Source: Pseudomonas sp. DY-1 (GTDB lineage Bacteria > Pseudomonadota > Gammaproteobacteria > Pseudomonadales > Pseudomonadaceae). From it: a stretch of 64,000 bases of DNA. Below are positions 54,817 to 63,644 of this stretch, piece by piece. Position 1 is the stretch's first letter, and each line of letters opens with the position of its first letter. The DNA lies in the NCBI RefSeq assembly GCF_003626975.1, contig NZ_CP032616.1:2046001-2110000 (forward strand). The letters run 5' to 3'. Under the pieces are notes generated by a model that made no database searches, was not told the origin of the DNA, and saw only the letters and a program-made list of their open reading frames with translations. Position numbers and translations under genes: made by a program.

Positions 54817-55992
54817 CTATCTCTTGAACATTGGGTCATCGCCCAATAACTGTTCAAGCATATGCTTTGCATACCGAACATTTTCATACGGGCCGTGGGC
54901 CTCCATGCCATTGTTAGGTAACGGATGCAGCATTCGCTTGGCCCTTCCCACCAAGCGCTCGAAGAAAAATTTTAATCGAGCCTGCTTTACCGCCCCTGGA
55001 GAGTACCTCCGTCCTGTGACACTGGAGAGATACGCTTCAGCCGCCCCTATTGCTTCTCGATAATCCGAGTGCCGGGATTTGCATACCGCGAAAAACCTGT
55101 TCAGGTTAAAGTCAGCCAACAACTCGGGGGCGCGCAACTTCAAGGTTTCCCAAGCAGAATGCCCCCAAACGGTTTCAACACTGAAAAAGAACGGAAGCTC
55201 CTTTGGCCAATCAAGGTTCTTGAAAGGCTGCATATGCGGGTCGCTCTTGATATCGCCTTTGTGCTTGTTAACTGCACTGCGCCCAGTGTTACTCCCCCCG
55301 GAAGCACCTGGAATGGTGAAGGGAAAGTCAACCACATAAAAATGAGAACTTAAAAGAGCCAACCCTAATGACACGGAAATATCTGGGCTCGTCCCATAGA
55401 AGACCAACCCCGTAGATTCCCTGAGCTTATCCAGGAGCGCTCGTCTAACCAGTCCATGATAGAGCTTGGGCAACCCGTCGGTCCCTTGGCATGCATTATC
55501 CAGAGACATCCTCAGGGCTTGCGCCGAGTCCTTCTTCAATAATTGCCGGCTGATCTTTCCGAGATAAAGCTTGCCTGCATGAGCACTGCCATAGAAGCTA
55601 GTTTTGAAGTCAGGCCACGAATACATCGCTTTGATTTCAGGAGTGAGAATATCAATCCCCATTCCATCTGCGAACTTGGCCGCTGCGATGATCTGGCTCG
55701 ACACGCTATCGTCATCGCCTATCAGGCAGACATACTCACCGCACGCCAGTGCAATAGCGTGCTCATGATTCTGAGTCATCGACAGGGGTTCGCCCCAATG
55801 AACATACCGAAGTCGATCATCAGGAACGCCGGCCGCCCAGGCCCTTAACTCGCAGCCATCATTGCTCGTATCATGAATAACCACCTCAAACTCATCGGAG
55901 TCGATCTCGAGTATGCTTTTTACGCACTCCACTGCATATCTGGATCGATTGTGAGTGGGTATAACGATACTCAAAAGGCGGCTTTTGTGCAT
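54817..55992 (-). CDS. Glycosyltransferase family 2
   Basis: GT-A fold: SIVIPTHNRSRYAVECVKSILEIDSDEFEVVIHD at the N-terminus and the metal-binding CLIGDDDSVS near residue 93. 391 residues with a long C-terminal part. ATG 55992 overlaps the wzz stop (TGATG). Donor and linkage are unknown. It is AT-richer than the core genome. Confidence 0.85.
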   Translation of the reverse strand: MHKSRLLSIVIPTHNRSRYAVECVKSILEIDSDEFEVVIHDTSNDGCELRAWAAGVPDDRLRYVHWGEPLSMTQNHEHAIALACGEYVCLIGDDDSVSSQIIAAAKFADGMGIDILTPEIKAMYSWPDFKTSFYGSAHAGKLYLGKISRQLLKKDSAQALRMSLDNACQGTDGLPKLYHGLVRRALLDKLRESTGLVFYGTSPDISVSLGLALLSSHFYVVDFPFTIPGASGGSNTGRSAVNKHKGDIKSDPHMQPFKNLDWPKELPFFFSVETVWGHSAWETLKLRAPELLADFNLNRFFAVCKSRHSDYREAIGAAEAYLSSVTGRRYSPGAVKQARLKFFFERLVGRAKRMLHPLPNNGMEAHGPYENVRYAKHMLEQLLGDDPMFKR

Positions 55993-56972
55993 CACAGGCG
56001 CCCACGCTTAATTAGGAACTGAGCAAGTGCGAGAAAAACACCGAGACCCAGTCCAAAGATCAAACCAATTGCCACTTTTACAACTTTGCGCGGACCAACG
56101 GAAACCTCTGAAGAAACTATCCGTCCATCTTGATTGAAGGCGGTTACATCTTCAGGTCTTACGTCCCGCACACTAAGAACCTCAAGCTTTTCCTGCAAGG
56201 TTCTGAGCATGGGTATGAAGGCATCGTCAGAAGACCTGTTCTCCAAGACTCGCAATTCGGCCTTCAAGACCTCTGTACCTTTCAGATACATCAGGCTATC
56301 GGAGATGGCAGCCACTGCATCTCGCCCAGCAAGCGAAGCATCCATCTTCACCAACTTGATTGATTCGGCAACACTGAGGGCTTCCTGCAGCCTATGAATT
56401 TGATCGGCCCTTCTCAGCTTCGCGATTTTACGCAATGCTGCCATCTCGAGCTTTATGCTTTTTCTCTTGACAGCAAATTCCTCATTGGAACTTTCAGTGA
56501 TTTCCTTCCGCGCCAAGCGATCAACTACAACCAGAAACCCCTTCGCATGCTGAACTACCGACTCGGATGTTTCGCCAGTAGCCACAAGAACCAAGCGTTC
56601 GGGCGATGGCTCCACGGAGAACGTAACCATGGGCGCCGCTGTTTGAGAAATCTGCTTGAAATACTCCTGGCGCGCCTGAGCGGAGACCAGGTTCTTTTTA
56701 AGCAAGGCAAACACCCTGTCGCTCGAATAGGCGGCAAACTCGGTCCCCGCTCCTCGCCCAACATTCAGCGTGGAAACCTGAAGTTCTGTAGGAGGTGTCA
56801 AATAGACCTGAGCCTGATAGATCGGTTTCCCCTTGGATAAATAGAGGACTGAAATCAGGGTGCAAGCAGCAGCAATAATGGCCACCCAAAGCTTACGCTC
56901 CCACAGCGCAAGAAGTAGAGTCGAAAGGCCAATTTCATCCCGAGCCATCTGTCCGTGGTAGTCGTTACTCAA
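55992..56972 (-). CDS. wzz: O-antigen chain-length regulator (Wzz)
   Basis: A 326-residue polysaccharide co-polymerase with one membrane helix at each end (about 27-46, WVAIIAAACTLISVLYLSKG, and 297-318, VKVAIGLIFGLGLGVFLAL) and a periplasmic helical part between. It sets O-antigen chain length with Wzy. The likely start is TTG at 56972, with ATG 56948 as alternative. It is the first gene of the O-antigen transcript. Confidence 0.88.
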   Translation of the reverse strand: MSNDYHGQMARDEIGLSTLLLALWERKLWVAIIAAACTLISVLYLSKGKPIYQAQVYLTPPTELQVSTLNVGRGAGTEFAAYSSDRVFALLKKNLVSAQARQEYFKQISQTAAPMVTFSVEPSPERLVLVATGETSESVVQHAKGFLVVVDRLARKEITESSNEEFAVKRKSIKLEMAALRKIAKLRRADQIHRLQEALSVAESIKLVKMDASLAGRDAVAAISDSLMYLKGTEVLKAELRVLENRSSDDAFIPMLRTLQEKLEVLSVRDVRPEDVTAFNQDGRIVSSEVSVGPRKVVKVAIGLIFGLGLGVFLALAQFLIKRGRL

Positions 56973-57210
56973 AGGAACCCCTAAGCAGCCATTAAATAAA
57001 AATCAGATTGACGATTCTAAACCAATATAAAAATACATAAAGCAACTGTTACAAGCTATCAAAACAGCTTGCAAAATAGAACGAAAGGAATCGAATCGGT
57101 ATCCTTCCTGAAAAACAGCGTCTTGCTCAGCACATGATTTTTGGGCCATCGAACGCTAGGTACTACTTAATCCACCCCAAGCCACAGAAAGGAATCTCGT
57201 AGAGTCTTCG
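56973..57210. other. Leader and promoter region of the O-antigen operon
   Basis: 238 bases of AT-rich sequence between ihfB and wzz. I looked for the JUMPstart/ops element (GGCGGTAGC) on the minus strand and do not find it. A 6-bp hairpin CAAGCT / AGCTTG is present (about 57053-57074). No clear promoter boxes are recognised. Confidence 0.5.
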
Positions 57211-57495
57211 TTATTCTGGCTCGTTCACTCTGTCTCGCAACTCTTTCCCCGGCTTAAAGTGTGGAACAAATTTTCCGTCGAGCCTGACGGACTCGCCCGT
57301 CTTGGGGTTCCGCCCAACTCGCGGCGCACGAAAGTGAAGTGAAAAGCTACCAAATCCACGAATCTCGATCCGGTCCCCCGTCGCCAACGCCTGGGACATC
57401 TGCTCGAGCATGGTCTTGATGGCAAGCTCTACATCCTTGGATGAAAGCTGTCCCTGATGCGTTACGATTCGTTCGATCAACTCCGACTTGGTCAT
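57211..57495 (-). CDS. ihfB: Integration host factor beta subunit
   Basis: A 94-residue DNA-bending protein, [33 protein letters not shown] at the start and the arm region [29 protein letters not shown] with the Pro at the tip of the DNA-contacting ribbon (RNPKTG). It forms a dimer with IhfA. It follows rpsA behind a terminator and precedes the O-antigen genes, as in P. aeruginosa. Confidence 0.97.
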   Translation of the reverse strand: MTKSELIERIVTHQGQLSSKDVELAIKTMLEQMSQALATGDRIEIRGFGSFSLHFRAPRVGRNPKTGESVRLDGKFVPHFKPGKELRDRVNEPE

Positions 57496-57598
57496 GGTTT
57501 TCCCTTCTAATTCAAGCGGCTAGATCAGCTCAATGAGTTTTTAGCACGCCAGAGGGGCTTTGAACAGCCTTAGCGCAGGAAGGTAAATCACAGGCAAC

Positions 57599-57626
57599 AA
57601 AAAGGGCGGCCTAGGCCGCCCTTTTT
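57599..57626 (-). terminator. Terminator after rpsA
   Basis: A near-perfect palindrome (AAAAAGGGCGGCC / GGCCGCCCTTTTT) with a 2-base centre, 19 bases past the rpsA stop and followed by TTTGTTGCC. Works on either strand. Confidence 0.85.
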
Positions 57627-57644
57627 GCTAATGGAGCAGGGTGA

Positions 57645-59324
57645 TTAGCCCTGGTTCTCCATCTGAGCACGGATCAGGTCACCAATAGTGGTCGGGCCGG
57701 TGGACTCGACTTCCTGCTTGCGCAGTTCCTTCATGGCGTCCTTCTCGTCATCAACGTCCTTGGACTTGATGGAGAGGCTGATTACGCGGCTCTTACGGTC
57801 GATGCTGATGATCTTGGCTTCGACTTCTTCGCCTTCCTTCAGCACGTTGCGAGCGTCTTCAACACGGTCACGGCTGATTTCGGAAGCCTTCAGAACACCT
57901 TCGATCTCGCCGCCGAGGCTGATTACAGCACCCTTGGCGTCAACTTCTTTCACGGTGCCGCGAACGATGCTGCCCTTCTCGTGCATGGAGGCGTAGCTGG
58001 AGAACGGATCGTCTTCCAGTTGCTTGATGCCCAGGGAGATGCGCTCACGCTCCGGATCAACGGAGAGGATGACGGTTTCCAGCTCGTCGCCCTTCTTGAA
58101 ACGGCGTACGGCTTCTTCGCCAACTTCGTTCCAGGAGATGTCGGACAGGTGAACCAGACCGTCGATACCACCTTCCAGGCCGATGAAGATACCGAAATCG
58201 GTGATCGACTTGATGGTGCCGGAGATCTTGTCGCCCTTGTTGAAGCGGCTGGAGAAGTCTTCCCACGGGTTGGACTTGCACTGCTTGATGCCCAGGGAGA
58301 TACGACGACGCTCTTCGTCGATGTCCAGAACCTGAACTTCCACTTCGTCGCCAACCTGAACGACTTTCGACGGGTGGATGTTTTTGTTGGTCCAGTCCAT
58401 TTCGGAAACGTGTACCAGGCCTTCCACACCCTCTTCCAGCTCGGCGAAGCAGCCGTAGTCGGTGAGGTTGGTTACGCGGGCGGTCACACGAGTGCCTTCC
58501 GGGTAACGAGCCTTGATGGCAACCCATGGGTCTTCGCCCAGTTGCTTCAGACCCAGGGAGACGCGGTTGCGCTCGCGGTCGAACTTCAGGACCTTCACGT
58601 CGATCTCGTCGCCAACGTTGACGATCTCGGACGGGTGCTTGATGCGCTTCCAAGCCATGTCGGTGATGTGCAGCAGGCCGTCTACGCCGCCCAGGTCAAC
58701 AAACGCACCGTAGTCGGTGAGGTTCTTGACGATACCTTTGACTTGCTGGCCTTCCTGCAGGGATTCCAGCAGAGCTTCGCGCTCGGCGCTGTTCTCGGCT
58801 TCCAGGACGCTGCGACGGGAAACGACAACGTTGTTGCGCTTCTGATCCAGCTTGATGACCTTGAACTCGAGTTCCTTGCCTTCCAGGTGGGTGGTGTCGC
58901 GTACGGGACGCACGTCGACCAGGGAGCCCGGCAGGAACGCGCGGATGCCGCTGACGTCGACGGTGAAACCGCCCTTGACCTTGCCATTGATAACGCCCTT
59001 GACCACTTCTTCGGCGTTGAAGGCGGCTTCCAGAACCAGCCAGGACTCGGCGCGCTTGGCTTTTTCGCGGGACAGCTTGGTTTCACCGAAGCCGTCTTCC
59101 ACCGCGTCAAGCGCAACGTGGACCTCGTCACCCACTTTGATGGTCAGTTCGCCTTGTTCGTTATAGAACTGCTCGACCGGGATGACGCCCTCGGATTTCA
59201 GGCCAGCATGGACGGTGACCCAGTCACCATCAATGTCGACCACGATGCCGGTGATGATGGCACCCGGCTGCATGTCGAGGGATTTCAGGCTTTCTTCAAA
59301 AAGTTCTGCAAAGCTTTCGCTCAT
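57645..59324 (-). CDS. rpsA: 30S ribosomal protein S1
   Basis: The 559-residue mRNA-binding ribosomal protein with six S1 (OB-fold) domains. [49 protein letters not shown] opens it; later domains show the repeated pattern [43 protein letters not shown] 59324 follows AGGT and gives the family start; an ATG two codons earlier is possible. Confidence 0.98.
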   Translation of the reverse strand: MSESFAELFEESLKSLDMQPGAIITGIVVDIDGDWVTVHAGLKSEGVIPVEQFYNEQGELTIKVGDEVHVALDAVEDGFGETKLSREKAKRAESWLVLEAAFNAEEVVKGVINGKVKGGFTVDVSGIRAFLPGSLVDVRPVRDTTHLEGKELEFKVIKLDQKRNNVVVSRRSVLEAENSAEREALLESLQEGQQVKGIVKNLTDYGAFVDLGGVDGLLHITDMAWKRIKHPSEIVNVGDEIDVKVLKFDRERNRVSLGLKQLGEDPWVAIKARYPEGTRVTARVTNLTDYGCFAELEEGVEGLVHVSEMDWTNKNIHPSKVVQVGDEVEVQVLDIDEERRRISLGIKQCKSNPWEDFSSRFNKGDKISGTIKSITDFGIFIGLEGGIDGLVHLSDISWNEVGEEAVRRFKKGDELETVILSVDPERERISLGIKQLEDDPFSSYASMHEKGSIVRGTVKEVDAKGAVISLGGEIEGVLKASEISRDRVEDARNVLKEGEEVEAKIISIDRKSRVISLSIKSKDVDDEKDAMKELRKQEVESTGPTTIGDLIRAQMENQG

Positions 59325-59605
59325 GTTCATACCTGTAGTCAAAGGCCAGGAAAGGCCCTATTCCGCACTCCAGCCAATGCGGTCAAGTCATCAATAGAAG
59401 CGACGGGGATCGAAGCTGGTATCCCGCGCCGCCCCGGTGGCGCCGTCTTCCGCGAATGCGGAAACCGACGCAAAACTCGGGGTTGACATTGGCTTTTTCA
59501 ACCTCCGGACGGAGGAATCGAGCCAACATAAGGGCTGGAATGGTAGCAATGGGGTTGACGCCCGTCAATCACGCAGCCCAGCCATATAGATAGGGGTGCG
59601 GCAGT
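59325..59605. other. Gap upstream of rpsA, no cmk
   Basis: About 280 bases with the rpsA promoter and the leader. In PAO1, cmk lies immediately upstream of rpsA. It is absent here, replaced by a deacylase gene on the same strand. Confidence 0.6.
59540..59568 (-). promoter_or_regulatory. Probable sigma-70 promoter of rpsA
   Basis: TTGACG (59568-59563), 17 bases, TACCAT (59545-59540), with TGC just before the -10. It leaves a long leader of about 210 bases, which fits autoregulated rpsA. Confidence 0.6.
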
Positions 59606-60778
59606 CTACAGCAGGCGGTCTTCGCCCCGCAGATAAAGCGCCAGGCGGCGCAGCATCAAGTCGCACTCCGCCAGCTGTTCCAAGCTGACGTATTCGTCGG
59701 GCTTATGGCCTTGATCCATGCTGCCCGGGCCACAGACGACAGTTGGAATGCCGGCCTGGTCGAACAACCCGCCCTCGGTGCCAAATGCCACTGTGCCGAA
59801 CTCCGCCGAACCACAGATAAGTGCCAACAGACGAGCTGCTTCACTGTCGGGCGGAGTGGCCAGCCCCGGATAGGCACTCAATGGCCTCAGGCTGATGCCC
59901 GTGTTCGCTTGTACCCTGCGCATCTGCGGTGCCAGCTCGGCCTCGGCATAAACCTGCAGCTCATCGGCCACCTGCTGCGCATCGAATCCCGGCAGAGCAC
60001 GCACCTCGAAGTCGAACTCGCATTCCGCCGGGACGATATTCAACGCCCGTCCGCCTTTGATGGTGCCAGTCTGCACCGTGGAAAAAGGTGGATCGAAACG
60101 CTCGTCATGGCGTTCCGGCCGGGCCAGGTCCGCGCCAATCTCGCCCAGCTTGCCAATCAGCCGCGCCGCGTACTCGATGGCATTCACGCCATAGGGCGCG
60201 TAGGCGGAATGGCAGGCGGCACCTTGAATCTGACAGCGCATGGCCAGCTTGCCCTTATGGCCTAGCACCGGCTTCAACTCCGTGGGTTCGCCGATCAGGC
60301 ACAAGCGCGGCTTATGTGGACGCTTCTCCAACTCCGCCAGCATGGGTCGCACACCCAGGCAGCCCACCTCCTCGTCATAAGAGAAGGCCAGATGTACCGG
60401 AAGCGTCAGCGGCTGCTCCAGAAAGGCTGGTACTGCGGCCAGGACGGAGGCGATGAAGCCTTTCATATCCGCCGTACCGCGCCCATACAAGCGCCCTTCC
60501 CTCTCCGTCAGCCTGAACGGCTCGACCGTCCAGGCCTGCCCCTCCACAGGCACTACGTCGGTATGACCTGAAAGCACAACACCACCTCGGTCGCGAGGAC
60601 CGATGGTGGCGAACAGGTTGGCCTTGGTGCGCTCCAGGTTGTAGGAGAGCTCGCTTTCCACGCCGAGCCCCGCCAGGTAATCGCGGATGAAGGCGATCAA
60701 CTCCAGGTTGGAATCCCGACTGACGGTAGCGAAACCGATCAGTCGTTCGAGCAGATCGCGACTGGACACTTCACTCAT
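59606..60778 (-). CDS. ArgE/DapE-family deacylase
   Basis: A zinc-dependent M20-family amidohydrolase, annotated as acetylornithine deacetylase by similarity. Metal ligands and general base are in VVLSGHTDVVP, GRGTADMKGF, SYDEEVGC and IGEPTELKP. 390 residues from ATG 60778. Location in the cluster with DUF1028 and RidA, not in the arginine biosynthesis locus, suggests that its substrate is another N-acyl amino acid or hydantoin-type compound. The assignment of argE is therefore not made. Overlaps the DUF1028 gene by 8 bases. Confidence 0.8.
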   Translation of the reverse strand: MSEVSSRDLLERLIGFATVSRDSNLELIAFIRDYLAGLGVESELSYNLERTKANLFATIGPRDRGGVVLSGHTDVVPVEGQAWTVEPFRLTEREGRLYGRGTADMKGFIASVLAAVPAFLEQPLTLPVHLAFSYDEEVGCLGVRPMLAELEKRPHKPRLCLIGEPTELKPVLGHKGKLAMRCQIQGAACHSAYAPYGVNAIEYAARLIGKLGEIGADLARPERHDERFDPPFSTVQTGTIKGGRALNIVPAECEFDFEVRALPGFDAQQVADELQVYAEAELAPQMRRVQANTGISLRPLSAYPGLATPPDSEAARLLALICGSAEFGTVAFGTEGGLFDQAGIPTVVCGPGSMDQGHKPDEYVSLEQLAECDLMLRRLALYLRGEDRLL

Positions 60779-61448
60779 CACCCGGCACCCCATAGCTGGG
60801 AGCCGCCGTCGGATTCAGCGCACGGGTGACATAGTCCTGCATCTGCGGCCGATAGGCCCGCCAGAGCGTCTCCAGCTGGCCGATGGGATCCTCATCCGCC
60901 CAGTCGACCCGCAGATCGACGAGCGGCCAAGTGAGATCACCCATCACCTTTAGTGCTGCAGAGTGAACCGGACCCGCTTCGCCACCTGCGGCCATCGCGG
61001 CATGCATGGCTGCCAGCAGACGGTCCGCGAGAAGCCCGGGTGCAGACTCGAATGCCTGCACCATGGCTTCAATTACTTGGGTTGCAGACAATAGATTCCC
61101 TGCTGCGACGCACTGCTCGCCAGCAACCGCGTTGTGAACGCCCAGAGCCTCGCTACCACTGAACAGCGCGGTGCGGCCCTGGCTATCGATCACCGTGACC
61201 TGGCGATATTGGCTCCAGCCGTTGGTGCTGAGCGCCCGATCAAGGGCTGCCGCAGGCTCCAGTTGCTGCGCGTCGAGCAGATCGAGAATCTGCGGCCCCA
61301 GGGCCGGCAGGGTGACGTTCTGGGTCGCCACCGCACCAACCCCGGCCCGCACCCAGGGGCAACGGGCGCCGACCGCGATACTCGACGAGCTGATGGCGAT
61401 GCCGAGCTGACCCGTTTCAGGGCAGCGTCCGATGATAGAGAACGTCAT
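60771..61448 (-). CDS. DUF1028 family protein
   Basis: 225 residues with the signatures MTFSIIGRCPETGQLGIAISSSSIAVGARCPWVRAGVGAVATQNVTLPALG and GNLLSATQVIEAMVQAF. The family looks like an Ntn-hydrolase fold, and its members often occur with RidA and amidohydrolases in amino-acid or amine degradation. The reaction is not known. It sits between the deacylase and RidA genes. Confidence 0.85.
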   Translation of the reverse strand: MTFSIIGRCPETGQLGIAISSSSIAVGARCPWVRAGVGAVATQNVTLPALGPQILDLLDAQQLEPAAALDRALSTNGWSQYRQVTVIDSQGRTALFSGSEALGVHNAVAGEQCVAAGNLLSATQVIEAMVQAFESAPGLLADRLLAAMHAAMAAGGEAGPVHSAALKVMGDLTWPLVDLRVDWADEDPIGQLETLWRAYRPQMQDYVTRALNPTAAPSYGVPGDE

Positions 61449-61459
61449 GGTCCTGCTCC

Positions 61460-61891
61460 TTATGCCTGTGCCGACTGCCAGTCGTCCGGAATTACCGCGA
61501 TCACATCAATCTCCATCAGCCACTGGGGCTGGCCCAGGGCCGAAACCACCAACCCGGTAGAGATCGGGAATACGCCTTTGAGCCATTTGCCGACTTCCTG
61601 GTAGACCGGCTCGCGGTAGCGTGGATCGATCAGGTAGGTGGTGGTCTTGACGATGTGGGACAGGTCGCTGCCCGCCTCTTCCAGCAACTGCTTGACGTTT
61701 TTCATCGCCTGCTCGGTCTGGGCGCGCGGATCGCCGAGGCCGACCAGTCGACCTTCGAAATCCGTACCGACCTGGCCGCGCACATAGACGGTGTTGCCGG
61801 CACGCACGGCCTGGCACAGGTCGTTGTCCAGCGACTGGTTCGGATAGGTGTCCTTGGTATTGAACATGCGAATGCGAGTATGGGTAGGCAT
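61460..61891 (-). CDS. RidA/YjgF-family protein
   Basis: 143 residues from ATG 61891 (behind GGAAGTG). VRAGNTVYVRGQVGTDFEGRLVGLGDPRAQTEQAMKNVKQLLEEAGSDLSHIVKTTTYLIDPRYREPVYQEVG is the RidA core. Many members hydrolyse reactive imines or enamines, but the canonical arginine of housekeeping RidA is not clear here (it is the divergent type). In this cluster it may clear an imine made by the monooxygenase or deacylase. Confidence 0.85.
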   Translation of the reverse strand: MPTHTRIRMFNTKDTYPNQSLDNDLCQAVRAGNTVYVRGQVGTDFEGRLVGLGDPRAQTEQAMKNVKQLLEEAGSDLSHIVKTTTYLIDPRYREPVYQEVGKWLKGVFPISTGLVVSALGQPQWLMEIDVIAVIPDDWQSAQA

Positions 61892-61963
61892 CGAATCACT
61901 TCCAGAAATCTGATTGTTTGAACACACGAATAGCGGCAGTCGCCTGCACGGAAACGTTTTCGC

Positions 61964-63280
61964 TCAGTCTTTCGCCTGGCGCTGAGAGGCATCGCGGTAG
62001 GCGAGATACTTGTGCTGGGTAGCAATGTGGTCGGCGATATGCTTGGCGTCGTGCCAAACACCCCAGATAAAGGTGGAGCCACGACGGGAAAGCCACGGCA
62101 GGCCGAGGAAATAAACGCCCGGCTCGGCCGACACACCGCGCTGGTGTTGCGGCTTGCCCTTGGCGTCGAAGGCATTGACCTTCAGCCAGCTGTAATCGAC
62201 CGCGTAACCGGTTGCCCAGATGATCGAGGTAACCCCTGCCTTCGCCAGGTCCAGCTCGAGAATCGGATTGCTCATGCATTCCGGGTCCGGGTAAGTAGCG
62301 CGGGCTTCGGGCTCCTCCGGGAGGTCGAGTCCATTGCGCTCGATGTAAGCGTCCGCTGCATCCAGCAGGGACAGGTAGTTCTCATCACCGCGGGCGATGT
62401 TCTCCACAAGGTCTGCCTGGAAGGTGACCGCGTCGCCATCGAACGACTTGGTGAGCCCAACCAACGTCACTCCCTGATGGGCCAGTCCACGGAAGTCGAC
62501 CGTATGGCCACCACGGGCCCCGCTCACGGCGATGGTCACGTGTTCCTTGCCAGGTTGGGCGGCCTCCGCGTCCCACAGACCGAGCACGCCAAGCCACCAG
62601 CAGAAATCACGGTTGCGATAGGCGCGCGGCGGACGATCATGCGGCCCGACCGAAAGGTAGACCTGCTTGCCGGCACGCTGCAGCTCATCGGCAATCTGCA
62701 CGCCCGAAGACCCGGCCCCAACCACCAGCACGCCGCCTTCAGGCAGTTGCTGCGGATTGCGGTACTGGGCCGAGTGAATCTGCGTGACCCTTGCATTGGT
62801 CGGCGCAATCGGCGGAATGATCGGGCGCTGGAAAGGCCCGGTAGCGGCCACCACTCGGTTTGCCTGGATCACACCCTCGGAGGTTTCGATGGTGAACCCC
62901 GGACGGTCGGTATTGCGCACCACTGATTTCACTTCCACGCCGGTGCGGATCGGGGCATCGAACTGCTTGGCGTAGGCTTCGAAGTAAGCTGCAACCTGCT
63001 CTTTGGGAGCGAAGGCGTCGGGATCGAGGTCGAATTCCAACCCGGGGAAGCGGTCGTGCCAGGCCGGCCCATTGGCCACCAGCGAATCCCAGCGCCCGGT
63101 GCGCCAGGCTTCCGCGATTCGATTGCGCTCCAGTACCAGATGCGGTACCCCGAGCTTGGTCAGGTGCTCACTCATGGCCACGCCGGCCTGACCGGCACCA
63201 ACAACCAGCGTATCGATCTCTATTCTTTCAACTGCCTTGTCCGCGTACTTCTGAAACGCGGTCTGGTTCAGGTCGGTCAT
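61964..63280 (-). CDS. Flavin-containing monooxygenase-like FAD/NAD(P) enzyme (CzcO type)
   Basis: 438 residues with two dinucleotide sites: LVVGAGQAGVAMSEHLTKLGVPHLVLER near residue 25 and VLVVGAGSSGVQIADELQRAGK near 185. FPGLEFDLDPDAF and VVAATGPFQRPIIPP are family-like. COG2072-type enzymes hydroxylate amines, thioethers or heteroaromatics. A good AGAGGAGGCAAGCG precedes the ATG. First gene of the four-gene unit. The substrate is unknown. Confidence 0.82.
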   Translation of the reverse strand: MTDLNQTAFQKYADKAVERIEIDTLVVGAGQAGVAMSEHLTKLGVPHLVLERNRIAEAWRTGRWDSLVANGPAWHDRFPGLEFDLDPDAFAPKEQVAAYFEAYAKQFDAPIRTGVEVKSVVRNTDRPGFTIETSEGVIQANRVVAATGPFQRPIIPPIAPTNARVTQIHSAQYRNPQQLPEGGVLVVGAGSSGVQIADELQRAGKQVYLSVGPHDRPPRAYRNRDFCWWLGVLGLWDAEAAQPGKEHVTIAVSGARGGHTVDFRGLAHQGVTLVGLTKSFDGDAVTFQADLVENIARGDENYLSLLDAADAYIERNGLDLPEEPEARATYPDPECMSNPILELDLAKAGVTSIIWATGYAVDYSWLKVNAFDAKGKPQHQRGVSAEPGVYFLGLPWLSRRGSTFIWGVWHDAKHIADHIATQHKYLAYRDASQRQAKD

Positions 63281-63600
63281 CGCTTGCCTCCTCTGACTCT
63301 GATCATTCTTGTTCTGCTGATGCGGCTATCTGTGGGGGTGTTGGCCGCATTCTGTTCAGAGCGAGGCAATCGCGAAATTATGATTTTTGTAGTCGCTGGC
63401 TAGGAAAAAGCTGCCAGCACGAAAAGCGCCCGGCCCGCGCGCCAGAAGGCTTTGGATATAGGTTTTTTAGCTTCAGGCGCGACAAAATAAATAGTGTCGT
63501 TTCGCTCAAAGGGCGCAGCATTTCAGAACTGGGAGACTGGCTGCCGCCAGCTGGGACCCACTGATCGAAATGCATTTGCCGCGCCCCTGTCGCGCCTGAT
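63281..63600. other. Divergent regulatory gap between the monooxygenase and nuclease genes
   Basis: About 320 bases with no gene of its own. A 6-bp inverted repeat GCTGGC-N12-GCCAGC lies at 63395-63418, possibly an operator or a hairpin. I see no clear sigma-70 or sigma-54 boxes. Confidence 0.45.
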
Positions 63601-63620
63601 ATCTGTATATATCCACAGTA
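63601..63620 (+). promoter_or_regulatory. LexA (SOS) box before the FAN1-like gene
   Basis: ATCTGTATATATCCACAGTA fits CTG-N10-CAG with an AT-rich centre and ends CAGTA, nearly the E. coli LexA consensus. It ends 24 bases before the ATG of the nuclease gene. Confidence 0.85.
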
Positions 63621-63644
63621 AAAGTCCAGTCTGCCTCCCTCACC

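Noticed and set aside
56973..57210. JUMPstart/ops element upstream of wzz
   Set aside because: No GGCGGTAGC or close variant on the minus strand in this gap.
57981..59486. Plus-strand frame of 501 codons opposite rpsA
   Set aside because: Mirror of a ribosomal protein gene with biased codons. Not a gene.
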